Part shown: positions 54,564-64,000 of the stretch, in pieces
Position numbering within the stretch: position 1 is the first letter of the stretch
Layout of the letters: each line of letters begins with the position of its first letter
Assembly (NCBI GenBank): GCA_012274445.1
Contig: JAAROD010000004.1
Location: 434,001-498,000, forward strand
DNA from: Sclerotiophoma versabilis
Lineage: Eukaryota; Ascomycota; Dothideomycetes; Pleosporales; Didymellaceae
Direction: 5' to 3'
Length of the DNA stretch: 64,000 nt
Notes under the pieces: generated by a model
What the model was told of the DNA's origin: nothing
Database searches by the model: none
The model's input: only the letters and a program-made list of their open reading frames with translations
Position numbers and translations under genes: made by a program

Positions 54564-56234
54564 TTACTTGTATAAGTCATCGTTCGTTGCGTCCTTTGCT
54601 GGCGCAGGGTGTGTGGGCTGTGGCTGCGTTGTGGTCGGCGCCTGCGGAGCCTCAGCAGCTGGCGCCTGTGTTGTTTGCGAAGTCGGTGCCTCACGTGCTT
54701 GCTCAGCTGGAGCTTCGCTTACATTCGACGGGGGAGCAGGAATAGGGGCAGCCCGAGGAGGCTGCGGGGGTTGCGGAGCGTTTGGCGGTAATGTAGAAGG
54801 TTGGTACACTGGCTGAGGAGCCTGCGGTGGTGTAGCTGTACCCTGTACAGGCGATGAGCCAACCAACACTCCATCCTTCGGTACAGTGGCAGGATAGTAG
54901 CCGCCTTGCTGCGGATAGCCTTGCGCTGGCACTGCATAACCTGGCACACCGCCGTTAGGACCTTGCTGCCACCCAGGTGCGCCAGGTGGAGGAGGACCGT
55001 AGTAGAAGACTTGTCCCGGAGCCGTCTGTTCCATGGCTGGGTGCAGTGGCTGGCCTTCAGGCACGATACCGACGGTTTGCTTGGAGAACTGGCCGAGAAG
55101 AGGGACAGGGTAGCGGCGCTTGAAGCCCCATGACCAGTTCTTGAACTTCTGACCTGCAGGCATCTCTTTCCACTTCTGCTGGAGCAGCTTCTGATCTTCT
55201 TTGCTGCGCGCGTCTTGCATGCGTGTGAAACAGAGCACCCAGAGCGAGAGCAGGATCCAACACACTGTGCCGCAGCGCATCGCGGACTTGCCCTTCATCA
55301 GGCGTGTGTACCAGAACCAGGACTCTAGGAAACCAAGGAGGAATATGCCTGGCAGAACAGTGGCGATGATGATAATCCATGTCTTAAGGCTTGTGCAGCC
55401 GCCGAAGTAGCAGGCGCGGTAGTCCGTCCAAGAGTCGTCGTCTTTAGATCCAGAGCCGGAGGATGAACCGCCCCCAGATGAACCGCCCCCGCCAGAGGTG
55501 CGCGTGCCGCTGGTGTATTGAGCCGGCGGGGGTGTGCAGGAGGTGATGTAGTAGTAGTAGTTTGGGTCGTCCATGCTGGTGAACGGCGCTGCACCCTCAG
55601 AGAGATACCAGGTTGCATACTCAGCAACGTACGAACGACCAGTGCTTGTACTAACTTCTGTCGATATGGGCTGGAGTTGGTTGGTGACGATGGATGGGAT
55701 GTATGATATCTCGGCTTGCGTTGCCACGGTGAAGATCGTAGGACAGCTTGCAGGAGCCGTCATGGTAACGGGCATGTAGTACTCAGTGGTGGAGTAAGTC
55801 GACTTTGTTGTCGCTGTCGCTGTTGAAGAAGTATCGTAATAATCATAGGTAGTCCTCGAGACCAGGTCAGACTCCGCAACCGCGCCGGTAGGGTAGTACA
55901 GTTCGTGGATCTCAACATCTATGTAGCTTGACTTGTAGCTTGTGGTGTATGTCGCCGTGGCCGTTGGTGTTACTGTCGGGTTGATCGTCCGTGTGTATGT
56001 ATAATCGTAGGTAGTAGTTTCATCGGCGTAAGTGTATGGTTCCAAGGAAACCCAGTCCATGTACCGGACTGTGGCTGTCCAGAACATTGAAGTCTTCGAG
56101 GAAGAACTACGTCTGGTGCGGCTATAGTCAAAGTAGTCATCCGAGACCGAATAGAAATTCGAGTTGTCTGTCGTCTGCGCCTTCACACCCGCAGCGCCGA
56201 ACGCGAAAGCCACAAGGGCGTACTTGAAAGCCAT
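54564..56234 (-). CDS. cell-surface protein with Pro-rich cytosolic tail
   Basis: Single exon, 556 aa, from the ATG at 56232-56234. The signal peptide is MAFKYALVAFAFGAAGVKAQ. An extracellular region of about 250 residues is rich in Tyr/Ser/Thr with N-glycosylation sites and ends in a Gly/Ser linker. Two membrane spans follow: SLKTWIIIIATVLPGIFLLG, then CGTVCWILLSLWVLCF. A juxtamembrane region with SWGFKRRYPVPLLGQF comes next. The tail of about 170 residues is Pro/Gln/Ala-rich (PPPPGAPGWQQGPNGG, QAPQPVYQPSTLPPNAPQPP). This layout recurs in uncharacterised ascomycete surface proteins, possibly wall sensors; no enzymatic domain is seen. Confidence 0.8.
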   Translation of the reverse strand: MAFKYALVAFAFGAAGVKAQTTDNSNFYSVSDDYFDYSRTRRSSSSKTSMFWTATVRYMDWVSLEPYTYADETTTYDYTYTRTINPTVTPTATATYTTSYKSSYIDVEIHELYYPTGAVAESDLVSRTTYDYYDTSSTATATTKSTYSTTEYYMPVTMTAPASCPTIFTVATQAEISYIPSIVTNQLQPISTEVSTSTGRSYVAEYATWYLSEGAAPFTSMDDPNYYYYITSCTPPPAQYTSGTRTSGGGGSSGGGSSSGSGSKDDDSWTDYRACYFGGCTSLKTWIIIIATVLPGIFLLGFLESWFWYTRLMKGKSAMRCGTVCWILLSLWVLCFTRMQDARSKEDQKLLQQKWKEMPAGQKFKNWSWGFKRRYPVPLLGQFSKQTVGIVPEGQPLHPAMEQTAPGQVFYYGPPPPGAPGWQQGPNGGVPGYAVPAQGYPQQGGYYPATVPKDGVLVGSSPVQGTATPPQAPQPVYQPSTLPPNAPQPPQPPRAAPIPAPPSNVSEAPAEQAREAPTSQTTQAPAAEAPQAPTTTQPQPTHPAPAKDATNDDLYK

Positions 56235-57521
56235 GGCTCGCTGTTGACTAACAGTCTTCAAAGTGAAGATCGAACTCGGGAGGCAAATATCGTGAGTTGC
56301 AGGCCGCCAAACGTCAGGGCGTCGAGATTATATTTACCTCCCAAAGCTCCACGCCGTCCTACCATTGTGCCGCCTCTAAACAGAAAAACGTTGACCGGTC
56401 GCAGAGTCACATTTCCTTCTCTCTTGGCGTCCTGCTGTTAGCCTTGCACAAACTGATTGTTCATCGATTACGCGACCAATAGAGCAAGCTTCGCGACGCC
56501 ATTGTAACGCGGCTCGCCCAATCGCGCGGGCCGTAGGACCGTGCAAGGACTATGAGCAGACGTCGCGAGCGCGACTGTACGGAACGGGTTCAAGACAGGG
56601 GCCGTGCCAGCAGGTGTTGTCAGGGAAGCCTCCTTTGAAAGGCTACGCGAGTCTACGAAGCACCTCTTCCGGCGAGTTCGGCAGGGGTAAGCGCAATTGG
56701 CGTGAGTATTTTAAGGCTACACGAGTCGTACCGCTCGTGATCCATGCAGGGGTCGTTGGATGCCTAAGCGGCTCAGGGAAATTTTGCTGCACTGCGCCCC
56801 TAATATAACCCAAAGCCTGTCCAACTCAACATCAACGAGTATTGATTATGAGCCTGCTCGTGATGCCCTCCCTCCACCTCGTCAGCATGAAGGGGTCGAA
56901 GGTGTAGTTGTGGTTGCCGCACTGCAACGTCACTCGGTGTGCGCGATACTGCGATCAAGTCATTATGTGTGGTGGGGTGTAGTGTGAGTTCGGGTAACAA
57001 AGAGATTGGAGGTCGGAAGTGGCGTTCTCGATCAGTCAGGAATGGACTAGGGACTGTCACACACAAACATGTCAGCCCTACAGGCATCGTGGCCAGGCAT
57101 CAACGCACTGATCTCACGATGCGTCTTGGAGTCATCGAGGGTAAATAAGAGAACAGGCGACTTTCTTGATGGAGGCTCGTTAACCGTTGAGGCTGGTGCG
57201 GCGTAGTGCTTGGCTGTCGCATGTCAATGCAAAGCTGAAGGCATCACATTGTTGGGGTAGAGGGCATCTTGCGATTGTTCTGACTCGCTTATGATTGTGC
57301 AGGTCGATCGTGAATCAGTGGTACACACATTAAAATCCATTGTCGGTGCAGGCCGGCAACTGAAAGACGCCAAAAGGGCGGCGCCTGATAATACCACCCT
57401 AAACCCTTGCAAGGAGATGCAGTCTCCACGGAGGACTTTCTCATCTCCAATGCCATGCCGTGCCATGCAGATTCCTCCAACGCCAGTCACAATGCCATAT
57501 TATGCGCGTAATAGTGAAACT
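56235..57521. other. intergenic, about 1.3 kb
   Basis: Promoter side of the surface-protein gene and 3' side of the adhesin-like gene. Short open frames without support. Confidence 0.4.
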
Positions 57522-60322
57522 TCATACGAGTAACCATCCCAAGCAAGCCATAGGACCAATCAGAATACTGAAAGATGGCCCAGGCCGCAATGCTCTTCCT
57601 TCTCGTGTGCTCGTAGGTATGGCTTGCCCTCCTCCACTCCGTCCCACACTCGCACTCTCCGACGACGTTTTTCTCGTCCTTCTTGTCGTTGTTGCTGGAA
57701 ATAGCGCCGTACTTGTGCTTCGACCTGAGCTGCCGTATACGAGCTCTGTGGCTTGTGGGGAAAGGACGATGGTCGTTCCATCAACCACAATCGTGCCGCC
57801 CGGAGTCAACGTCTGCCCTCCAATTACAAACATCGTTCCAGTTCCGGGCACTGCAGTGTACATCTGGCTTCCAATTGTCAGCAGCGGCGGGTTTGTGATT
57901 ACGGGCTGCGCTCGAGGTGACAGAGTGGTGGTAACTCCGTTGACCACGAGCGCTGTGGCACCTGCGGCGAGCGAGATCGTGGTTCCAGCAACAACAACAC
58001 TGCCCCCTGGAGTAAGCAGTGCGGTGCCGATTTGATATGTCGTCCCTGTTTCTGGAAGTGGCCTGAACACGCCGTTGCCAATTGTAAGCGCTGGCGGTGC
58101 GACATGTGCTGCAGCAACAGTGGCAGGAGTAGCAAGTGTTGTCGTAGAGTCATCGATTATCAGGATAGATCCAAAAGGCGCCAGGGAGAGCACCGTACCA
58201 GCAACTGTTACGGGTGCGCCCCCTGGAGCAAGGGTTTGGCCGGAGATGACGAAAGTTGGGCTGTCTTGATTGTTCTGGTTTTGATTCTGCTGTTGGGGCA
58301 CAGTAGGATTTACCGGGATATCGCTCGTAGGCTCGTCGGGCCTGCTGCTTGTGGGCAGAGCCGTGAAAGTCGATCCACCAAAGACAAGCTCTGGTCGCAC
58401 GTTGTTGACCCACCCTGGCGCTGGGCCTGACGATGGCAAGGTTTGTGTTGAGCTGCCTACTACCACGAAGGCAGCCAAAGAGTCGAGGCTAACCTTCGTG
58501 CCATCGATGACGGCAGTACCACCTGGTACCAGTGTTTGCCCAGGTGCGACGAAGAACTGTGTGGCGGCATTCGGGACAAGAGTTATAGAGCCGATCGTCA
58601 AAGCCGGTGGCGCAGTCGATTTAGAGACCGGGTTGACGAACTGCGGGAGAATCGAAGTAGTGCCCCCAATAAAAAGGGCCGTGGCTGAAGGCGCAAGCGA
58701 AACAGTAGTCCCAGGTCCAAGTGTGATGGGAGCGCCTCCAGGCTGTAACGTTTGAGTGCCAACAACCACAGCTGATGATGGTCCAACCACAACCGGAATT
58801 GTTCCAAACGTACCGACCGTCTGCTGTTGCCCAGGTCTCTGATTCTGAGGCAGGGGCAATGAAGTGCCTCCCACTAAGATCGCAGTAGCTGACGGGGCCA
58901 ATGCAACAAGGGTACCTCCAACAATGACAGCTGGCCCTCCAGGCCTCAGGGTTTGTGAGCCTACGATCACGACAGATGATGCATCGACCACAATGAGAGC
59001 TGTGCCAACAGTGCCAATCGTCTGTACTTGAGGGGGCTTGGTCTCCTTCGTGGGGTCAATGACGACGCCAGACCTCGATATTGGTGTAGGATCCCACCCC
59101 TTGGTTGCCTTTGGTCCTGCTGGCTTTGTCATCAATCCTGAGGGATCCCAGTCTGTCATAATATGCGGCTGCACACTGGTCAAAGTCGGATCCATGACCT
59201 CTAAGGGAGCCCCATCGTCCCAACCAAGGGCTGATGATTCCCAGTGAACAATACCAGGTGCAAAAAATGGCCGATTAATGTAGAACATATCCACTAAGAT
59301 GATCACCGTGACAACAGCTTGCAAACTTCCAACACCGCAAGCTGATTGCGGGATCTGGTCCATAAAACCATCCGGTATTGAACCAGTGGCTGTTGCATCG
59401 TGTTCGAGACCTTTTTGCCAGTATGATTGTATGTAGACAGAGCCCAGCTGTATGGTCTCTGTTTTATTTCCATGCTCGATCTCGTAAGCTGTGAAATAGA
59501 CAAACGGGGTTGGCATTGTCTCTACAGTAGTAGTGTTCGGGGCAACAGAGATCGCCGTGGTAATTGAGGGTAGATCGTTAAGCTCGAGATCGTAGCTCCA
59601 GACGTCTTTCTGAGCAATCTCCATACCAGTAGGCATTGGCGGAACAGCTGACCTGTAAACCACGGTCGTGTCGGCGGCAGTTGGTTTTTCTGTATACGGA
59701 GTACACTCCCAGGCCGTATAGTTCCAGTCAGTGTATGTGATCCATCCAGAGGCGCATACATCTTCAGTCTGCAGAGCGCCCGCGATGTCGAAAGATGTCG
59801 TGTGTGGCAGAAATGTATAGAATGAGTGATTCGAGTAATTACCCCAAGCACTGGTAATCGTCGCCACTGGATAGCTATAGGTTACAGGGTACCACCAGTT
59901 GATACTCGCATCCGGAATGTGGACAGTGCATGATGCATTGATGCTTTTCCTAGAGTTGTAGAGGGTGCTATTCGTAAAGTCGTGAAGAGTCGCATCGTAA
60001 GAACCGACTGGCACTGGTCCAGTATTGATAGGCCTAGCATTCACATAACTGCTTGAAAGTGCTGTCTCGGCGGCATAAGTATAGTAGGATGAAGGTGTTA
60101 TCGACGTTGTCTGCGAAGCAACCGCAGATATTGACGTTGAAGACTCAGCCTTTGTTGTGCTGTTAGAGTAGGAGGCGGCTTGATGGCTTGGTTAGTCGAA
60201 TACGAGGACGGGTCAAGGGACGTGATCTTACCTGTATGGTTCACGCTACTGCGGCCATGGAACCTGATAGCTATCGATAAATGCGCCAAACAGAAGGCAA
60301 CAAGCGAATACTGCAAACCCAT
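57522..60322 (-). CDS. repeat-containing adhesin-like surface protein
   Basis: Exons are 60232-60322 and 57522-60178; the intron is GTAAGATC to GCCATCAAG, spliced length 915 aa. The first exon is a signal-peptide-like MGLQYSLVAFCLAHLSIAI. The N-terminal 390 residues are a Tyr/Thr-rich, N-glycosylated ectodomain with cysteines (VCASGWITYTDWNYTAWECT). From about residue 415 to 870 there are six repeats of about 65-100 aa, each containing QTLxPGG or LLTPGG, then GTxxSLAP and a Val/Ile-rich strand, for example GGQTLTPGGTIVVDGTTIVL. The C-terminus ends in a hydrophobic stretch (FSILIGPMACLGWLLV), suggesting a GPI-anchor signal. The repeat style is typical of ascomycete wall-attached proteins. A role in adhesion is inferred from architecture only. 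Confidence 0.85.
57740..59030 (-). repeat. six-fold protein-coding repeat region
   Basis: The DNA encodes six diverged copies of a beta-rich module marked by TPGG/RPGG/QPGG turns. Copies differ enough in DNA that they are old duplications, not recent slippage. Confidence 0.75.
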
Positions 60323-61702
60323 GCCTTTCGCGATGTGCAGTTTGATCGAGCACGCTGCGTTAAAAACAACCACCGTAATGACAGTCCTGATTTGAAAGAG
60401 AGGAAGGGGCCAATGGTTCAGCAACGAAAGCGGGCCAACGTGTTTTAGACTCAACCGGTCTGCCTGTTCGTGGAAGTTGTCGATGGATGGACATGGGTTG
60501 TTGACTAGACCTAAGCCACCAGCTGGGTGCTGTCCGGCACAGCCCGTAACCTTTCGCCTCTTCGAGCAAGCAAATCGTCGTGAAGCTTACAACATGCACA
60601 TGAAAACAATTCTCTACCAATGACTTGCTCATACTCACTGTATCATAAGACTGCGGCTGTTAATCGCCACAAGGTTGGTCGAGCGAAAACCAGCGTAGCA
60701 TAAACCACTTGGTGCTCATTGACATCCTTGAACCTGAGTACAAGCCACTAAGGAACCGGCTGTGACTTTCCCGGCATGATTGATTACTTGTATTTGTGCG
60801 CCCCGCCAGTCGCTCGCCATGTAGATTGCACGACCATATGTCAACCCCTTGCTGGTTGATGATACTATGCGGCGCAGGTTTAATTGCAGTTCATGCTCCT
60901 GCTGAGGCACAGCTGTCAGCTATGCCATGCTGCGGCTCAGGCGAGATTGATACAATGTGTTTGGAGACGCATGTGAGCTGCATCAGCAAGGCATGCGAAC
61001 TGGCTCTGTCGGTTTTTCTTCTGTCGAGCATGCTGATTAGATAGAAAATTTCGCATAGCATTGGCAAGCCAGATTCTGTGGGCTGAAGCTCACCAGAAAA
61101 GCCAAGTGAGGTGATACAGAACACTGCTCTTTCGTCCTGAGTGAGTGGCTGCGGGCAGCCGAAGGTGCGGAGGTCTGTGTCTGCGGGCGGAGCGCCAGGC
61201 TGCAAGCCTGCAGGCGCACAGAGCTCAAACTGCGAGAACAGGTGTTGCGCGCTGTTTTGTCGAATACGTGAACAGTTTCTGGGACCGGAAGGAGTACCAT
61301 GCTCACACAGCGCCGGGTGTAATCCTTAAACTGTCATCTAGCATCTGGGGAAGGCTGGACTGTCAAGCAAAGCTAAAAGCCGTGGCAGGAAGGTGGTTAT
61401 CGCAGCAGCGAATCGCATGACTCGGCGTCCTGGAGAGAGCTCAACGCCCGTGTCGAGAGCGCCAAAAGTCGTTAGAACAGCCAGTCTTGGCTGCGAAGGA
61501 TCCCTTGACTGCCGGCTGAAGTCTTGGAGTCAGTCCAGCCCTATCTCAGGGCCTGCGCGCTGTCGCTGCATTTCTCACCCTCATTTTGTCAGTGTTGGGG
61601 GCATTCGACGATGTTGGACTGGTGATACGTTATTGTTGTCGAGGTTGCAGATGTTTGGCTCGTTGCACCTTCCTCCACTCGCTCCACTAGAAGCTTAGCG
61701 TC
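60323..61702. promoter_or_regulatory. divergent promoter region
   Basis: 1.4 kb between the minus-strand adhesin-like gene and the plus-strand protease-like gene. Short frames at 61037-61420 are unsupported. No specific site recognised. Confidence 0.35.
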
Positions 61703-63872
61703 ATGCTTCTCTACTCCTCCGGCCATTGCGCCTACACGACGACGCTCCTGTTATGGACATCCCTCTCGCTATGCTCGGCCACTTACGTGCAGAAAAACAC
61801 CACCTACATCCCGGGGTACACACTACTGCCAGACGTGTCGAGCGTACCAGTGCCCTTGACAGTCGCGCCAGACCAGGGTTGGCTCGGTATCGATGGACAA
61901 TGGAATACCTTCACTCTGCGAGTAGGCTCACAACAGTCGGTTGCTCAAGTCCTTCCGTCGACTGCTAGTCAGCAGATATGGGTCGTAAATCGTGAGGCCT
62001 GTGTGGGCCAGTACGCAGACATGAGCACCAACCAGACGGTGATCGGGTTCAATCAGGATTGTGAGCGTAATCGTGGGTTCTTGTTCAATACGACAGAGTC
62101 AAGCACCTGGGACGAACAAGGATTTTATGGCCTCTGGGTCGGCGATACCTACGGACTGTCTGGCCGTGGCTACTACGGTTATGATTCCATTGGACTTGGC
62201 ATACCGGGAGAAGAGGGTCCAGCTGTGGAAAACACCACGATCGGTACCCTTAAAAACTCCAACTTCTGGCTGGGTCATCTAGGACTGCATCCGAAGCCAA
62301 CGAACTTCTCCGCGGATCTACTGGCAACACCACCTGTACCTAGCTATATGACAAAGCTTTTCGAGCAAGGCAGCATCCCCAGTCTATCATTCGGCTATAC
62401 AGCGGGCGTCCAGTACCGTATGTCACCACTTACTCAGCTCAAATGTCCATTCGCTGACCAACATAGGTGATGCGCCGTTCCTCGGCAGCTTGACTCTCGG
62501 TGGCTATGATTCCTCGCGGTACATTGCGAACGATGTTTCTTTCGTCTTTTCACCCGACAACGAACGTGATTTGGTTGTAGGACTCGCTGGCCTGAGTGCG
62601 AATACCACCACACGGTCTGACATTGACCTTCTCCCAGATGGGACGGGCGATGTGACTTTATCGATCGACACGACTGTAGCAGAGCTCTGGCTACCATTGG
62701 CAATTTGTCAAGCTTTTGAGGAAGCATTCGGACTGACGTACGACAATACAACCCAGTTGTACCTCGTGGACGATCTGCTACACGATACACTGCAGGCTCA
62801 GAACCCCAATGTTACATTCCGTTTGCATCAAGCACACACTACGGATGAGACGGTTCAAATCACGTTACCCTACGCCGCGTTTGATCTGCAAGCCCAATAC
62901 CCCTACAGAGGCCTGAAGGAAACGACAAGGTACTTCCCTCTGAGACGTGGCGACAACAAAACCCAGTGGACTTTAGGGAGAACCTTTTTGCAGGAAGCTT
63001 ACATTACGGTTGATTGGGAGAGGGCTCGCTTTTCCGTCTGTCAATGCGACTGGACGTATGGCAGGGCAACTAATATCGTCTCCATTGTTTCACCGATTTA
63101 CGCGAAGGTTGTCGACGCCATCACGACCACACGAGAGTCACACACAGGAGTAGCAGTTGGTGTGGCCGTTGGCTGTGTATTCATTGTGATCTTCGTAGCC
63201 ACTGGCATTGCTGGATACTTCTGGCGTCGACGTTGCAACGCATTAGCAGCGAAATATGCAGCTAATGCGGCCGAGGCCGAGGCTGCGAGGAAGTCGCCAC
63301 TCACGGACACAGACGAGCCTCCTTCTTCACCTGTGAGTGAGAAGGGGCCGAATGTGTTCCTCAAGGCCGAGCTTCCTGGTCAGTCGAATGTCTATCGGCA
63401 TGAGATGAATGCAGAGGACAGGGAGAAAGGCTCTATCGAGATTGTGGAAGTGGACAACACTGAACGACCAGTATACGAAATGCTTGGAGATATCCCTGCC
63501 CCTCAGGAAGCCGCGGGTCGCCAGCTGTCTGAGAAGGAGACGATGATGGTGCGAGAAAAGAAGATCAATGGCGTTGATTCCAACGCAGGGATTCAACCTA
63601 CCTCACCCATTGGCCGGCTTGCTCCAATTACATGCTTGGACGACATCGCGATAGTGAATGCTAGGTTACCAAGTAGTGGAGTGTCCCCTGTCACACCACG
63701 AGCACCTAGAGATGGAGCGCACCTGGAAGCAGGCGACACGTTCTATCAGTCAGCAGCACATCGTACACAGCGAGGCGGCCGCTCAGTTGAAGACCTGCTC
63801 TCTCCCATCTCTCCCCTCGATGCGCCTTCATGGACAGACAGCTCAAGACGGCGTTTCTCTTACGAGTCATGA
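61703..63872 (+). CDS. membrane-anchored A1 aspartic-protease-like protein
   Basis: Exons are 61703-62417 and 62467-63872, spliced 706 aa; the intron is GTATGTCACC to CAACATAG with a CTGAC branch site. The signal peptide is within the first 27 residues (TTLLLWTSLSLCSA). The two-lobed pepsin fold is visible: IDGQWNTFTLRVGSQQSVAQ leads into the first active-site strand, and GDAPFLGSLTLGGYD-type sequence opens the second lobe. The first active-site triplet reads PST (85-87, VLPSTASQQIW) instead of DTG. The second keeps Asp306 as DTT (SIDTTVAELWLP). WTLGRTFLQEAYITVDW is the conserved C-terminal lobe strand. One membrane span at about 466-491 (VAVGCVFIVIFVATGIAGYF) is followed by a 210-residue cytosolic tail. 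Loss of one catalytic Asp predicts no protease activity, so a binding or sensing role is possible. Confidence 0.88.
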
Positions 63873-64000
63873 TTAGGGTGCTGTGGGCCTTGGGTTGGTG
63901 CATGTCTACAATAGGCGTTTTTCTGGTATTGGCGCCATCGGTGGAGTCTGTCTCGATCCCATTTAGCGGCATGCGGCACAACGGGGGCGGCGGGTATGGC
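63873..64000. other. 3' flank of the last gene
   Basis: 128 bp to the window edge; no feature seen. Confidence 0.5.

Overview
The window looks like nuclear DNA of a filamentous ascomycete (Pezizomycotina). The Dothideomycetes are my best guess at class, but that is inference. The evidence is short introns (about 45-150 nt) with GTAAGT/GTGAGT-type donors and CTRAC-type branch sites, intergenic gaps of 0.3-3 kb, genes on both strands without operons, and a typical ascomycete gene set. There is no phage, CRISPR or bacterial operon structure.

Layout. 0-10.5 kb is a dense housekeeping block: tRNA-Glu, C1-tetrahydrofolate synthase, an unrecognised SH3-like protein, eIF3i, a membrane-anchored phosphoglycerate-mutase-like protein and the coactivator MBF1. 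11.4-12.8 kb holds a decayed SET-domain gene whose two halves flank about 0.9 kb of AT-rich DNA with three mitochondrial-type tRNA genes (Trp-UCA, Ile-GAU, Arg-ACG), which I read as a nuclear insertion of mitochondrial DNA (NUMT). 13.6-16.0 kb is neutral trehalase in five exons. 17-24 kb has three unrecognised proteins and a gene-poor gap. 24.6-30.4 kb has an atypical protein kinase and a FLC/TRP-like membrane protein. 30.4-33.4 kb is gene-poor and ends in TpA-rich sequence that looks RIP-mutated. 33.7-36 kb has a small membrane protein and an F-box protein. 37.3-41 kb has a secreted tannase/feruloyl-esterase and a zinc alcohol dehydrogenase. 42-45 kb holds small or broken genes. 45.3-54.1 kb has an ankyrin-like protein, a hypothetical protein, an MFS transporter, a TPMT-like methyltransferase and an OTU protease. 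54.5-63.9 kb has three cell-surface proteins: a Pro-rich two-TM protein, a repeat-rich adhesin-like protein and a membrane-anchored A1-type protease homologue lacking its first catalytic aspartate.

The genes are mostly independent housekeeping or surface functions, and I see no biosynthetic cluster. The strongest unusual signal is the SET-gene relic split by mitochondrial tRNA DNA. Next are the RIP-like tract, the broken coiled-coil gene at 43.4-44.8 kb, and the catalytic-residue losses in the kinase (DFG to DFS) and in the aspartic-protease homologue. Exon borders were read by eye from splice signals and reading-frame continuity; no database search was run.
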